Assembly (NCBI GenBank): GCA_023511615.1
Contig: JAIMBL010000002.1
Span: 1-64,000, forward strand
Source of the DNA: Leptolyngbyaceae cyanobacterium HOT.MB2.61
Lineage (GTDB): Bacteria; Cyanobacteriota; Cyanobacteriia; Leptolyngbyales; Leptolyngbyaceae
Reading direction: 5' to 3'
DNA: 64,000 bases
Shown piece by piece: positions 9,303-19,427 of the stretch. The translations under genes were made by a program, and so were the position numbers. The notes below the pieces were generated by a model. The model did no database searches. It was not told the origin of the DNA and saw only the letters and a list, made by a program, of their open reading frames with translations. Position 1 is the first letter of the stretch; each line of letters starts with the position of its first letter.

Positions 9303-10544
9303 TTGTCTACCAAAGCTCTAAATGTCGTTGTCATTGGTGGAGGTGCGGCTGGGTTCTTTGGTGCTATTGCCTGTGCCGAAAGTCATCCCTATGCACGAGT
9401 CACTTTGTTAGAAGCGGCTCGTAAACCCCTTACCAAAGTAGAAATTTCTGGTGGAGGACGCTGTAATGTCACCCATGCCTGTTTCGATCCCTCCCTTCTG
9501 GTGCAGCATTATCCACGGGGCAGTAAAGCTCTCAGGGGAGCCTTCACCCGATTTCAGGCAAAAGACACGATCGCCTGGTTTGAGTGCCGCGGAGTGCAGT
9601 TAAAAACGGAAGCGGACGGGCGGATGTTTCCCGTAACCGACGACTCTGCCACGATTGTGAATTGCCTGATGCAATCCGCCATCGATGCTGGAGTTCAGCT
9701 TCGGGTAGGAGCGGCAGTCAAGTCAGTGATGCGATCAGGAACCACTTTTCAGGTTCAGTTGAAATCGGGTGAAGTGCTGGAGGCAGACCGACTGTTGCTG
9801 GCAACGGGAAGCAGTCCGGTGGGATATGCGATCGCTCAGTCCCTGGGTCACTCCATCACACCTCCCGTTCCTTCCCTTTTTACCTTTACCATCAGAGATT
9901 CCCGACTACAAAATCTGGCAGGGGTTTCCGTCAATTCTGTCCATCTGCGGCTTCAGATAGGGGAAAAGACTTGTCTGGAACAAACAGGGCCCTTGCTTAT
10001 TACCCATTGGGGCTTAAGCGGTCCCGCCGTGCTAAAACTCTCTGCCTGGGGAGCCAGAGACTTACACGATAGCCACTACCAGGCTACGCTGATCATCAAC
10101 TGGTTGCCCCAATACAACCTGGAAACCCTGCGCCAGGATTTACTGAAAGTAAAATCTCAATTAGCCAAACGAACCATTGCCGCAAGCTGTCCAGTCCCCA
10201 TTCCCCGCCGCCTCTGGGAACGGTTGATCGAGCAGGTGGGTATTGGCGAGGGCAGTTCTGGCCCAGTTCGCTGGGCAGAACTCTCCAATAAGACTCTCAA
10301 TGCTCTGGTTCAGGAACTTACCCGTGGGCAATACCGGGTTAGCGGCAAAGGCGCATTCAAGGAAGAGTTTGTCACCTGTGGCGGTGTCAACCTCAAGGAA
10401 GTTGATTTCAAAACGATGGAAAGCCGTTGCTGTCCGAGTTTATACTTTGCTGGAGAAATCCTCGACATCGACGGGGTGACGGGTGGCTTTAACTTTCAAA
10501 GTGCCTGGACGACAGGATGGTTGGCTGGACAGGCTATGGGTTAG
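9303..10544 (+). CDS. HI0933/BaiN-type FAD-dependent oxidoreductase
   Basis: A 413-residue flavoprotein of the HI0933 (YhiN/BaiN) family. The dinucleotide-binding motif VVVIGGGAAGFFGAIA is at the very N-terminus, followed by the family signature EISGGGRCNVTHA, an ATGSSPVGY loop, and the C-terminal FAD phrase LYFAGEILDIDGVTGGFNFQSAWTTGW. The physiological substrate of most members is unknown. The only start that keeps the nucleotide-binding strand is TTG at 9303, with no clear ribosome-binding site, so it may depend on translation of the rubredoxin gene 32 bases upstream. The stop overlaps that of the convergent HEAT gene by four bases. Confidence 0.9.
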   Translation: MSTKALNVVVIGGGAAGFFGAIACAESHPYARVTLLEAARKPLTKVEISGGGRCNVTHACFDPSLLVQHYPRGSKALRGAFTRFQAKDTIAWFECRGVQLKTEADGRMFPVTDDSATIVNCLMQSAIDAGVQLRVGAAVKSVMRSGTTFQVQLKSGEVLEADRLLLATGSSPVGYAIAQSLGHSITPPVPSLFTFTIRDSRLQNLAGVSVNSVHLRLQIGEKTCLEQTGPLLITHWGLSGPAVLKLSAWGARDLHDSHYQATLIINWLPQYNLETLRQDLLKVKSQLAKRTIAASCPVPIPRRLWERLIEQVGIGEGSSGPVRWAELSNKTLNALVQELTRGQYRVSGKGAFKEEFVTCGGVNLKEVDFKTMESRCCPSLYFAGEILDIDGVTGGFNFQSAWTTGWLAGQAMG

Positions 10545-11299
10545 AGCAGTCCTTCCCGTTCCAGTTCCTCAATCATCTGCAAGCCCCGTGGATCACCCAG
10601 TTTAAGCAGGGACGATCGCGCATCCTCCCGCACACCCAGGTCTTCATCCTCCACCAGGGTTTCTAACAGCGCATCAACAGCGGTGGCATAGACCACATTG
10701 GAAGGCAGTTCCCGGCAAAGTTGCCCCACCGACCAGGCACAGTTACTGCGTACCGGAGCCACCGGATCACGGCGCATCGCTTCAATCAGGGGAGGAATTG
10801 AGGCAATCACCGCTTCATAACCAACGGCTGACATCTGCGCCAGAGCACTGGCCGCCCACAAACGGACGGCAGAAATGTCTGTTTTAAGGGCATTAATCAG
10901 GGGCATCTGGGAGCGGCGATCGCGGCAGTTGCCCAGAGCCCACACCACCCCTTTTCGGACGTAGCCATTAAAGTCTTCGTCATACTGCTTAATCAGGGAT
11001 TCAACGGCATCAGGACTGGGATTTCGTCCCAACCCGTAAGCCGCACTCACCCGCACCAGTGGGCAGGGATCTTTCAGAAGTCGGATCAGATGGGGTACCG
11101 CCCGCTCATCCTGAAGTTCGCAGAATGCTCTTGCGGCTAGCATTCGCTGGTTAGGATCTGACGATTCCAGCAACAACAGCATCTCTTCCGGGTCGGGTTT
11201 TGCCTCCTCCGACTCGGCATCAATGGCTTCCATGTGATCTAGTGGGCTTTCTAGATCATCATCCAGGTTGAGGACTGTCAAGTCATCATCATCGTACAT
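10541..11299 (-). CDS. HEAT-repeat (PBS lyase-like) protein
   Basis: A 252-residue protein. After an acidic N-terminal ~45 residues (many Asp/Glu) it consists of helical HEAT-like repeats of about 31-35 residues, recognisable by recurring D-x-x-(V/L)-R-x-x-A-A-x-(A/G)-L phrases (RMLAARAFCEL, RVSAAYGLG, RKGVVWALG, RLWAASALAQM, REDARSSLLKL). Such repeats occur in phycobilin lyases and in many cyanobacterial scaffold proteins. There is no phycobilisome gene nearby and no lyase signature, so a protein-protein interaction role is the safest call. Confidence 0.85.
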   Translation of the reverse strand: MYDDDDLTVLNLDDDLESPLDHMEAIDAESEEAKPDPEEMLLLLESSDPNQRMLAARAFCELQDERAVPHLIRLLKDPCPLVRVSAAYGLGRNPSPDAVESLIKQYDEDFNGYVRKGVVWALGNCRDRRSQMPLINALKTDISAVRLWAASALAQMSAVGYEAVIASIPPLIEAMRRDPVAPVRSNCAWSVGQLCRELPSNVVYATAVDALLETLVEDEDLGVREDARSSLLKLGDPRGLQMIEELEREGLL

Positions 11300-11382
11300 A
11301 CTGTAACTTTACAGCACGAAGGTTAAGCCGTACCGATGCGTTAAACGAAGTCGAGGAGCTGAAGTTGATCAATACCTTCATC

Positions 11383-13194
11383 TCATAAAGTCGCTTGAAG
11401 TTGATCCAGCAAACCTTCGACGTACTTCAAAGCGGCATGAATCGTAGCCGGATCTTCCAGATCGACATCAACGTACTTGCGGAGAGCTTCCACCTGATCC
11501 ATGCTGCCACCTGCTGCCAGCAATTCCAGGTAGCCAGGAATGAAGGCCTGGCTTCCGACTTGCAGATATTTCTGGTAGCAGGCGAGGCTGACGATGTTCG
11601 ATGCAGTGTACTGATAGCAGTAATAAGGTTTGAAGTAAATGTGATTGATGCGGGCCCAGTCATACTGGTGCTCTGGCAGTACTTCAACGGCATCACCGCA
11701 CAGTTCTTGATAAAGAGACTGCCACCGCTCGTTAACAAATTGGGCATCAAAGCTGCCCTCAACCGCGCGATCGTGGATGGCCAGTTCCAGACGGCTAATG
11801 GTGCTCTGGCGGAACAGTAGATTCAATTGATCCTCTAACTGGCGGGTGAGGAGGGATTGCTTCAAGGCAGGGTCATTGGCTGTTTTAAGCAGGTAATCCA
11901 GCAGCAGCAGTTCATTAAAGGTGGAAGCAATTTCTGCCAGCACCATGGGAGGGTTGCTGTTGAGGTAGGTCTGGCGATCGCCAATCCAGGCAAAATGCAG
12001 CCCGTGCCCCATCTCGTGAGCCAGGGTAAACAGCGAATTGTAATCGTCTGTATAGGACAGCAGCAGATAGCTGTGCTTTCCATAGGTGTAGGAACAGAAC
12101 GCACCTCCTCGTTTACCGGGACGTACCTTCGCATCCACCCAGTCTTTCAGGAAAAATTCCTCGGCCCGGCGGGCATAGTTGGGGTCGAACTGATCCAGAG
12201 CAGCCAGCAGCGTCTTAACCCCTGTTTTGTAAGAAATGGACGGTTGGCTTTTCGTCGTCCAGGGAGCATAGACATCGCAGGTGCGAATTTTCTGTCCCAG
12301 GATATTGCCCTTAAGCGTGTAGTAGCGTTGCCAGAGGTCGAAGCGATCGCGCGTCCCCTCCATAATTGCCCGAAAAACGGGCTCCGAAACCTCGTCGGCC
12401 AATAGCTGTTTGTGCAGGGTAGAAGCATAACCACGCATCTGGTTTTCCAGCCGATGATCCTGCGCCACGGTATTGAGAATGTAGGCGTACAGGGAGTTGT
12501 GCTGCTTCATTACCTGCCGAATGGAGGCATAGGCCCTATAGCGCACCTGCGGGTCGGGGTGAAACGACAGGGCATTCAGTTCTGCTTCCGTACTGGCGGA
12601 TTTGCCATCAGGCGTGGTGATGGGTTCATATTCCTGCTCGCCCAGATGAACGGATCGCAATTGAATAAACGCCTGCCGTCCGGTCAGGTTGTCCTGATTG
12701 CGGGTCTGCTCCACTTCCTCACTGAGCTTGTAGGGACGAAACCTGGCAAGCCGGTTCAGATAGTGACGGTAGGTCTGAAGCGCAGGTGCCGCATCCAGTT
12801 CGGCAAACTTTTCTTCGTCCAATCCTTTCAGTTCCAGGTCAAAGAAGAGCAGCTGATTTTCAACCACCGTCAGCATTTCCATCACTTTGTCAAGGAACTG
12901 CTTTGCTTCGGTGTTGCGGGTATCTGCCGAAAAGATGAGGGATGGGAAAGCGTAGAGATAGCCTGATTTTTCGGCGATCGCCTCCAGTTGTTTCAAACAA
13001 TTCGCAATTTCCTCTGGGGACAACGATCCGACTCTACCACGGTAGGTATCTCGGAACTGGTTTGCCATCTTTTGCAACCACTCCAGATCATTAGCCAGAG
13101 TTGGATCATCAAAGCCCTGATAGAGGTCAGCGAGATTCCACTCCTGGGGAGCATCCAGTTGAGCCAATTTGGAATCATCAAAAACAGATTGCAC
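11383..13194 (-). CDS. pepF: M3 family oligoendopeptidase (PepF-like)
   Basis: A 603-residue thimet-type zinc peptidase that cleaves short peptides in the cytoplasm. The active site HEMGH is in LAHEMGHGLHFAW, with the third ligand Glu in VLAEIASTFNELLL downstream, and the conserved peptide-binding region HIYFKPYYCYQYTASNIVSLA follows. Start: the frame continues 23 codons upstream, but AAGGAG lies ten bases before GTG 13194 (seven before TTG 13197), and this gives the usual family length. Confidence 0.92.
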   Translation of the reverse strand: MQSVFDDSKLAQLDAPQEWNLADLYQGFDDPTLANDLEWLQKMANQFRDTYRGRVGSLSPEEIANCLKQLEAIAEKSGYLYAFPSLIFSADTRNTEAKQFLDKVMEMLTVVENQLLFFDLELKGLDEEKFAELDAAPALQTYRHYLNRLARFRPYKLSEEVEQTRNQDNLTGRQAFIQLRSVHLGEQEYEPITTPDGKSASTEAELNALSFHPDPQVRYRAYASIRQVMKQHNSLYAYILNTVAQDHRLENQMRGYASTLHKQLLADEVSEPVFRAIMEGTRDRFDLWQRYYTLKGNILGQKIRTCDVYAPWTTKSQPSISYKTGVKTLLAALDQFDPNYARRAEEFFLKDWVDAKVRPGKRGGAFCSYTYGKHSYLLLSYTDDYNSLFTLAHEMGHGLHFAWIGDRQTYLNSNPPMVLAEIASTFNELLLLDYLLKTANDPALKQSLLTRQLEDQLNLLFRQSTISRLELAIHDRAVEGSFDAQFVNERWQSLYQELCGDAVEVLPEHQYDWARINHIYFKPYYCYQYTASNIVSLACYQKYLQVGSQAFIPGYLELLAAGGSMDQVEALRKYVDVDLEDPATIHAALKYVEGLLDQLQATL

Positions 13195-13580
13195 CAAGGT
13201 GAAACTCCTTCTTATCAGCGTATTTTTCTCAACCCTAACACCCGCTGCCCTCCATTCCTCCAATCAAGGGTGAGAGCCCACTCATTTCTAGATTTTGAAG
13301 GTTGCACAGAATTGTAGCGATCGCCATTACCCTCGACTGTCCCCTACCGCCCTTCCTAGTGCAGAAAAGGGGCTTCGCTTAAGCAAAGCCCCTAGGTCGG
13401 CATGGGAGTTATGGCAGGTGCTAGAGCAATGAAAGAGTTGGTTAGGATGGGATGTAGGGAGGGAACCTCTGGCTGGGAACAAAGCTCCCACATCTCCCTA
13501 ATACTGAATGGCCTAACTAACCGTGCGACAGCTATAGGGGTCAGCAGGTAAGAGTGAGGAATGAGAAGAAAAAGGTAAGG
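13195..13580. other. Intergenic region between porin and M3 peptidase
   Basis: Just under 390 bp with no gene. It holds the porin's intrinsic terminator (annotated separately), and the leader and promoter of the leftward peptidase gene must lie in it. No other recognisable feature. Confidence 0.5.
13363..13393 (-). terminator. Intrinsic terminator of the porin gene
   Basis: Read on the minus strand: AGGGGCTT-T-GCTT followed directly by AAGC-G-AAGCCCCT, a near-perfect 12-13 pair palindrome, then TTTTCTGC. It lies about 190 bases past the porin stop, in the right orientation. The T-run is short but the stem is strong. Confidence 0.7.
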
Positions 13581-15518
13581 TTAGAAGGTGAACGTGGTAC
13601 GAATCACGGGGACGTAAACCGTACGGTTGCCGCTAAATCCTTCTGGGTTAAACACAATGAAAACACCAGGAGTAATGCTGAGATTGTCACTCAGCTGAAA
13701 CTTGTAGTAAGCCTCTAGATGGTAAGGCTTGGTATCCTCCAGACCCGCAACGGCAGCACCAGAGGTCCCGACTCGTGCCGGGGGTTGTCCAAAAAGAATA
13801 CCCAAACTACTTCCCTTCGTGAGTACATCCTTAAAGTGGAGTCCTGCCATGTAGCTGAGGAAGTTTGCTCCCGCATCGGGACCTGACTCCGAGTCCACCA
13901 TGCTGTAGAAGAAAAAGCCAGAAAGTGTAACGTTTGGAGTAATTCGGTAAGCCGCGGTGACGCCAAAGGAGTCAAGGGAAACGGGAGTTGTTGCGGGAAT
14001 ACCTGGAATTGCGCCAATGGCAACTGCGGCTTCACCTAGACCCAGGATATTGATCTGGTGGTAACTGTGGGCATAGTTGAAGGCAATGTCGAGCGAGTTG
14101 AAAGGCTTCAAGGTCAGTTGGGCCGCGGCAACATAACTGCCGCCAAATAACCCTGCTCCTAAAGGAGTGCCACCCGCGAACTTCAGATTGGCTGGGAGGT
14201 TTGCGTTAACGCTACCGTACAGCGCCCGAAAATCCACCGCATCGGAAATGTTCCAGATAAAACCACCTGCAGAGGCCAGACCAATTCCAGAGGTGCCGCC
14301 AGATATCCGCAAAATTGGGTTCATTTGCCCAAAGCGGGAAATGCTTTCCTGGGCGTCTCCATAGAAGGGGACAATCGCCGGAAAAGCATCATCGGCCTCT
14401 GCGGCTGTTCCGACAAAAGCTGTTAACTTGCTGGTAACCGGAAAGATGTAGAGCAGTTTGTAAAGTCCAACAGAATTGTTGGCACCAGGGGCATCACCCA
14501 AATTAGATGGATTTGTTGTACCAAACTGGGGTTCGTAGGCCAGGCGAACATTGCTCGCTGTCCCAAAAACGCCATCTCCATAGCCCAGAATGCCGGATAA
14601 GCTGCTGAGGCGATTACCACCCCCCCCGCCAAAGTTGTAAGCTTGCAAACCAGTAATTAGTAAGTCTTTACCGCTGAAACTAGTCAAGAGTCTTAGCCGT
14701 ACCCGGTTATTGAAAACAATTTCGGCATCCTCGCCTGGAGTAATGTCTGGTGCTCCCAGGCCAGTTCGGGCTGTGTTAAATGGTGCTGCATTTCTCCTTG
14801 GACCTGGATAGGCACCCTGCGCCGTCGCCAGGCTGAAGATAACTTCCCCACTCAGTTTGGTGGTGACAGAAAACTGCTGTTTTTCCAGGGTAGCGGCGCG
14901 AGCTTCCAGAGAATCAACCCGCCCTCGCAAGGTCGCCAGTTCAGCGGCAAATTCTTCCTGGAGTTTCTGGATAGCCAGCAAATCCTCTTTTTTTACAAGA
15001 TCGGCAGTAGCAGATGCGATGAGTTCACTGATCCGATCCATGCAGGCATTAAGCCCTGCTGCAAACTCGTAGCGAGTCATGGCCTGATTGCCGCGATACT
15101 TTTTGTCGGGATAGCCGACAATGCAGCCATAGCGCTCGACCAGGGATTGCAATGCCTGAAACGCCCAGTCCGTTGGCTTAACATCCGACAATTGGGAAAC
15201 GGATGTCACTTGAGCCATGCCATCCCTCTCTGAGTGCCTTCCACCGGATGGCTGAAGCCCGGAGGTGACAGATACGGGCTCTAACCGGGCTGGTGGAATG
15301 ATGGCCTGAGCCACAGTTTGGGATGAATGGACGCCAACTGCCGGAAACGTTGTCCTGGCTTGAGAAGGCACAATGCTGGAAACGGCATCTGTGTGGCTGA
15401 GCGCCGGTGGCTTAGATGGCTTGGTTGCGATCGCAGGCAAACTTCCCAGAGAAATTGAACCTGCCAATAATCCAATCAAACTTACAGTTCTCGATACAGT
15501 TTGTTTACAGTTAATCAC
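13581..15518 (-). CDS. SLH-OprB family outer-membrane porin
   Basis: A 645-residue outer-membrane protein of the cyanobacterial SLH/OprB (iron-uptake porin-like) family. An N-terminal signal sequence (VSRTVSLIGLLAGSISLGSLPAIA) is followed by a variable linker. An SLH domain lies near residues 110-165 (VKPTDWAFQALQSLVERYGCIVGYPD...AMTRYEFAAGLNACMDRI), which would bind the peptidoglycan-linked polymer. A short coiled coil follows (LAAIQKLQEEFAAELATLRGRVDSLEARAATLEKQ, about 180-215), then a Gly/aromatic-rich beta-barrel to the end. It terminates in VIRTTFTF, with the C-terminal Phe typical of outer-membrane proteins. These porins let inorganic ions pass. A long 860-bp spacer precedes it. Confidence 0.92.
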   Translation of the reverse strand: MINCKQTVSRTVSLIGLLAGSISLGSLPAIATKPSKPPALSHTDAVSSIVPSQARTTFPAVGVHSSQTVAQAIIPPARLEPVSVTSGLQPSGGRHSERDGMAQVTSVSQLSDVKPTDWAFQALQSLVERYGCIVGYPDKKYRGNQAMTRYEFAAGLNACMDRISELIASATADLVKKEDLLAIQKLQEEFAAELATLRGRVDSLEARAATLEKQQFSVTTKLSGEVIFSLATAQGAYPGPRRNAAPFNTARTGLGAPDITPGEDAEIVFNNRVRLRLLTSFSGKDLLITGLQAYNFGGGGGNRLSSLSGILGYGDGVFGTASNVRLAYEPQFGTTNPSNLGDAPGANNSVGLYKLLYIFPVTSKLTAFVGTAAEADDAFPAIVPFYGDAQESISRFGQMNPILRISGGTSGIGLASAGGFIWNISDAVDFRALYGSVNANLPANLKFAGGTPLGAGLFGGSYVAAAQLTLKPFNSLDIAFNYAHSYHQINILGLGEAAVAIGAIPGIPATTPVSLDSFGVTAAYRITPNVTLSGFFFYSMVDSESGPDAGANFLSYMAGLHFKDVLTKGSSLGILFGQPPARVGTSGAAVAGLEDTKPYHLEAYYKFQLSDNLSITPGVFIVFNPEGFSGNRTVYVPVIRTTFTF

Positions 15519-15814
15519 TCTATTTCCTCACACAAAAAGCAAACACACCAAAAGCAAGCACTATAATCTTCCATCTCACGAAGCAAGCCATGTAAACATG
15601 AGTAGATCTGGATTAAAAACAAATAGGAAGTAATCAGATCTTATTAAAAATTGAATTCTGGAATTTTTACTCCCTATTTGCTCTCTAGATTTCATAGAAA
15701 TAAACCTGGAAAAAGGAGAAGAATTTGATTGATTGACTGACGGAGCTCTTAGGAATTCTTGAAAACTTGTAGGTTAGGCTGATGAACGAAACCTGGCGCT
15801 CATTGAGGATAAGT

Positions 15815-15897
15815 TCGGGGCGAGAGAGTAAAACCCTCTTTCTGGAGGCGTAGCCACCACTTCCCTTGCTTACAGTTAATTATGGTTACTACTTAGA
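15815..15897. repeat. Dispersed repeat, family 5, copy 2
   Basis: Second copy of the repeat at 1286-1372; the shared phrases are listed there. Its GC-rich core CTGGAGGCGTAGCCACCA can fold into a short hairpin. Confidence 0.45.
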
Positions 15898-16156
15898 TTG
15901 ATCTCAACCTATAGAATACATTGACTAACTTAAAGGTTGGCTGAGAATAGAATAGATTATTCAAATTTTGAAGCAGCAATGATGGAGAAATCTCCTTTGC
16001 TTGATTTAAAGCATACCTGTACTTTCTGCCATAAGCTGCGCAATAGAACCCTGAAAATTCCTATTATTTCAATAAGGTTTTCTTAATGGGAAGCCAATCT
16101 GAATTAAAAACCTCAAAAAATCGCCAAAGAGAGTGTCTCCTGACTGACAAAGCCCT

Positions 16157-16236
16157 CGAAAGCCATAGTGATCCTAATCTGGATCGTGAGAAAGAATTCC
16201 TGTGGAACCCTTTCTCACACGGCCTCTCCATTTAAC
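16157..16236. repeat. Dispersed hairpin repeat, family 4, copy 2
   Basis: Second copy of the repeat at 15-86. GTGAGAAAG and CTTTCTCAC are perfectly complementary over nine bases and flank about 20 bases, giving a better hairpin than copy 1. Confidence 0.5.
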
Positions 16237-16270
16237 AACTGATTTAGGACGGTTCTTCCGGCTTGCCGGT

Positions 16271-16296
16271 GAAAGAGTAGCCTACGCTACTCTTTC
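16271..16296. repeat. Perfect 10-bp inverted repeat downstream of uvrA
   Basis: GAAAGAGTAG, a six-base loop, then CTACTCTTTC. No T-run follows on either strand, so it is not a classical intrinsic terminator. It is placed about 85 bases beyond the uvrA stop and could protect the 3' end of the mRNA. Confidence 0.55.
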
Positions 16297-16300
16297 ATCT

Positions 16301-16372
16301 AAAACAGAATCCCTGGAATATTGATTTTGTTTGATGGTAAGCGACGCTTATCACCAAACTCCCAGGAGAGCC
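16301..16372. repeat. Dispersed repeat, family 2, copy 1
   Basis: About 72 bp, closely matching 52742-52814 and, over its right third, 37364-37392. Shared phrases: AAATCCCTGGAATATTGATT (here AGAATCCC...), then an internal hairpin (GGTAAGCGACGCTTATCACC), then CTC(C/T)CAGG. It sits directly after the uvrA stop. Confidence 0.6.
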
Positions 16373-16379
16373 TTATGAT

Positions 16380-19300
16380 CTATGCAGTTGCAGGTACAGG
16401 TGGATACTGCTGCAACACCTGCTTGAGATACTGTCCTGTATAGGATCTGGGGTTTTCTGCCACTTCCTCTGGGGTGCCAATGGCAATCACTTCACCGCCG
16501 CGATCGCCCCCTTCCGGTCCCAGATCAATAATCCAGTCTGAGCAACGAATAACATCCAGATTGTGCTCAATCACCAGCACGGTATTGCCCTTATCCACCA
16601 ACCGTTGCAGCACATCCAACAGCTTGTGGACATCGTAGAAAGATAGTCCAGTCGTCGGTTCGTCAATTAGATACAGTGTTTTACCGGTAGCGCGGCGGGA
16701 TAGCTCTGTTGCCAATTTCACCCGCTGGGCTTCTCCCCCCGACAGGGTGGGAGCAGGTTGACCTAAGCGGATGTAACCCAGACCTACATCTGAAAGAGTT
16801 TGCAGGCGAGTGGCTGCCTGGGGGATGTTTTTGAAAAACTCCAGCGCTTCATCTACCGTCATTTCCAGCACATCGGCAATGGATTTGCCCTTGAACTTCA
16901 CTTGCAACGTTTCCCGGTTGTAGCGGGCTCCCTTACAGACCTCGCACTGCACATACACATCCGGCAGAAAATTCATTTCAATCACGTTCACACCCTGCCC
17001 ACCACAGGCTTCACAGCGTCCGCCTTTAACGTTGAAAGAAAACTGGCCAGGTTTATAACCCCGTGCTTTGGCCTCAATGGTTTCGGCAAACACATCCCGG
17101 ATAATATCAAAGGTGCCTGTGTAGGTGGCGGGGTTAGAGCGGGGTGTGCGCCCGATTGGAGATTGATCGATGACGATCGCCTTGTCCAGAGCATTTAATC
17201 CACCCACGGGCTCCATTTCCCTGGGTTGGGGAACCTTGCTACCAAAATGGTGTTGCAGGGAAGGATAGAGCAATTCGTTGATCAGGGTGGATTTCCCGGA
17301 ACCAGAGACGCCCGTAATGCAAACCATTTTGCCGAGAGGAATGTCCACGTCGATGTGCTTGAGATTGTTCCGGTGAGCATTGCGAATCTTGAGCACACGC
17401 CCATTGCCCCCCCGTCGCTCAGCGGGAGTGTGAATTACCCGTCGTCCGGATAGATAGGCTCCAGTCAGGGAGTCGGGGGAGTTTAGTAGCGCTTCCAGAC
17501 TTCCCTGAGCAACCACCTGCCCGCCATGCACTCCCGCCCCCGGACCGATATCTACCAGATAATCGGCAGAACGGATGGTTTCTTCGTCATGCTCCACCAC
17601 GATCAGGGTATTCCCCAGGTCGCGCAGTCGGGTTAGTGTCCGCAACAGGCGGGAGTTGTCACGCTGGTGCAATCCAATGCTGGGTTCGTCCAGCACGTAG
17701 AGAACGCCCGTTAAACCGGAACCAATTTGAGTCGCCAATCGGATTCGCTGCGCCTCGCCTCCAGAAAGCGTCATGGCCGGACGATCCAGGGTCAGATAGT
17801 CCAACCCTACATCCAGCAGGAATTGCAGTCGTGCTTTAATCTCTCGCAGAGCCAGGTCTGCAATCTGGGCCTGACGGGGGCTGAGTTGTATGCTGTTAAT
17901 CTGGTTGAGGCAGTCCCGGATGGAAACGCCCAGCAGATCCGTGATGCCGTACTGTCCCAGTCTCACAGCCAGGGCTTCTGGCTTCAAACGCTTTCCTTTG
18001 CACACCTCACAGGGCTGGTCCACCAGATATTGCTCCAGCTTTTGCTTATACACCTCCGAGCTGGCTTCCTGGTATTGCCGCTCCAGCATCGGCAAAATGC
18101 CTTCATAGCGACGATAGTAGCCTTTACTCTGGCGGTAACGGGAGTCTACATCAATCCAGATGGGGTCTTTGGAACCGTGCAGGAGGACATCTTGCTGTTC
18201 TTTGGTCAACTGATTCCAGGGAGTCTGGATGTCAAAGTTAAAAGCAGCCGCCACACTGCATAGCAGGGAAAGGTAGTAGGTGTTGTCTTTGTCTGACCAG
18301 GGGGCGATCGCTGCATACACTGGCAACTCCGGATTCGGGATGACCAGATCCGCGGTGAACTTACGGTGACTGCCCAACCCATGACAGGCAGAGCAGGCCC
18401 CATAGGGCGAGTTAAAGGAAAACAGCCGGGGAGACAGTTCTTCCATGACTGCGCCATGTTCTGGGCAGGCGAAGTTTTCGGAGAAAATGAGGGGGCTGGG
18501 AGGCTGGGGTGGGGAGGTGGCGGAATCCGGCTGGTAGGCTCCACCCTTTTCAGCCGCTTTGAGAGAGCTGGATTTGCCAGAGGGCAGTTCAACCACATTG
18601 CCTCCCGGCTCCTGGCTCCTGGCTCCTGACTCCTCCTGCACAATATCAATAACTGCAATCCCTTCAGAATGCTTCAGACAGGTCGAGAGCGAGTCTGTCA
18701 GACGCTCCTGGATGCCCTCTTTTTTCACCAACCGATCCACCACAATTTCAATCGTGTGGGATTGGTTCTTGTCCAGTTCGATGGAGTCACTCAGTTCTCG
18801 CACCTCGCCATCGATCCGAACCCGGACAAACCCTTCCGCCGCAAGGCTGGAAAGTAACTTTTTGTGCGTGCCTTTTTTGCCGCGCACAACGGGTGCCAGG
18901 ATTTGAAAGCGGGTGCGATCGGGTAGTTCCATGATCCGATCCACCATCTGATCAATGGTCTGGGGCGCAATGGAGCGATCGCAATGGGGACAGTAGGGTT
19001 CTCCTGCCCGGCCATAGAGCAATCGTAAATAGTCATAAATCTCTGTCACCGTACCCACCGTCGAGCGGGGATTGTGGGAAGTGGATTTCTGGTCAATTGA
19101 AATCGCCGGGCTAAGCCCTTCAATAGCGTCCACATCTGGCTTATCCACCTGCCCCAAAAACTGCCGGGCATAGGCACTGAGAGATTCCACATACCGCCGC
19201 TGCCCCTCGGCAAAAATTGTGTCAAATGCCAGAGAAGACTTGCCTGAACCGGAAACCCCTGTGAAAACAATCAGGCGATCGCGCGGCAATTCCAGATCAA

Positions 19301-19427
19301 TATTTTTAAGGTTATGCTGCCGCGCCCCCCGGATGCGGATACAATTCAACGGTGCAGATGACCTGGTATTCTGAACATTGCGAGACTTCGCCACTCGCGT
19401 ATTCCCACCATTGGCTCGATCAGACAT
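16380..19427 (-). CDS. uvrA: UvrABC excinuclease subunit A
   Basis: A 1015-residue double ATPase that recognises damaged DNA and loads UvrB in nucleotide-excision repair. The first Walker A is [12 protein letters not shown]; the UvrB-binding segment is around [12 protein letters not shown]; zinc CxxC pairs occur at CPHC, CACxxC/CEVC and CEACGGQG...CEVCKG; the second Walker A is [13 protein letters not shown] signatures LSGGEAQR and aspartates in VLDEP and LIDEP are present. It is longer than the usual ~940-970 residues because residues ~262-315 (about 18483-18640) form a Ser/Gly/Pro low-complexity insert just before the CPEHG zinc finger; part of its DNA is a tandem GGAGCCA repeat. ATG 19427 is preferred to TTG 19445. 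No strong Shine-Dalgarno site. Confidence 0.97.
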   Translation of the reverse strand: MSDRANGGNTRVAKSRNVQNTRSSAPLNCIRIRGARQHNLKNIDLELPRDRLIVFTGVSGSGKSSLAFDTIFAEGQRRYVESLSAYARQFLGQVDKPDVDAIEGLSPAISIDQKSTSHNPRSTVGTVTEIYDYLRLLYGRAGEPYCPHCDRSIAPQTIDQMVDRIMELPDRTRFQILAPVVRGKKGTHKKLLSSLAAEGFVRVRIDGEVRELSDSIELDKNQSHTIEIVVDRLVKKEGIQERLTDSLSTCLKHSEGIAVIDIVQEESGARSQEPGGNVVELPSGKSSSLKAAEKGGAYQPDSATSPPQPPSPLIFSENFACPEHGAVMEELSPRLFSFNSPYGACSACHGLGSHRKFTADLVIPNPELPVYAAIAPWSDKDNTYYLSLLCSVAAAFNFDIQTPWNQLTKEQQDVLLHGSKDPIWIDVDSRYRQSKGYYRRYEGILPMLERQYQEASSEVYKQKLEQYLVDQPCEVCKGKRLKPEALAVRLGQYGITDLLGVSIRDCLNQINSIQLSPRQAQIADLALREIKARLQFLLDVGLDYLTLDRPAMTLSGGEAQRIRLATQIGSGLTGVLYVLDEPSIGLHQRDNSRLLRTLTRLRDLGNTLIVVEHDEETIRSADYLVDIGPGAGVHGGQVVAQGSLEALLNSPDSLTGAYLSGRRVIHTPAERRGGNGRVLKIRNAHRNNLKHIDVDIPLGKMVCITGVSGSGKSTLINELLYPSLQHHFGSKVPQPREMEPVGGLNALDKAIVIDQSPIGRTPRSNPATYTGTFDIIRDVFAETIEAKARGYKPGQFSFNVKGGRCEACGGQGVNVIEMNFLPDVYVQCEVCKGARYNRETLQVKFKGKSIADVLEMTVDEALEFFKNIPQAATRLQTLSDVGLGYIRLGQPAPTLSGGEAQRVKLATELSRRATGKTLYLIDEPTTGLSFYDVHKLLDVLQRLVDKGNTVLVIEHNLDVIRCSDWIIDLGPEGGDRGGEVIAIGTPEEVAENPRSYTGQYLKQVLQQYPPVPATA
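18483..18640 (-). repeat. In-frame low-complexity insertion within uvrA
   Basis: The segment codes for a Ser/Gly/Gln/Pro-rich stretch absent from UvrA proteins I know. Its 5' part on the coding strand is a near-perfect tandem of AGGAGTC/AGGAGCC heptamers (GGAGTCAGGAGCCAGGAGCC), and its 3' part is GGCTGGGAGG-like. Heptamer tandems of this type are a common spacer element in cyanobacterial genomes, and related phrases occur here at about 7935, 22885 and 29225. The frame is kept, so the protein should remain full length. Confidence 0.7.

Larger units (their letters stand above)
15519..16379. other. Long intergenic region rich in dispersed repeats
   Basis: Some 860 bp between the leftward porin and leftward uvrA genes, without a gene. 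In order it holds an A-rich leader with a direct repeat (ACACAAAAAGCAAACACACC-like, 15530-15560), a copy of repeat family 5, AT-rich DNA, a copy of family 4, a perfect hairpin, and a copy of family 2 ending a few bases from the uvrA stop. The porin promoter must lie in the left part. Confidence 0.6.

Noticed and set aside
12412..12966. 184-codon plus-strand frame
   Set aside because: It is entirely antisense to the M3 peptidase gene, whose motifs are unmistakable.
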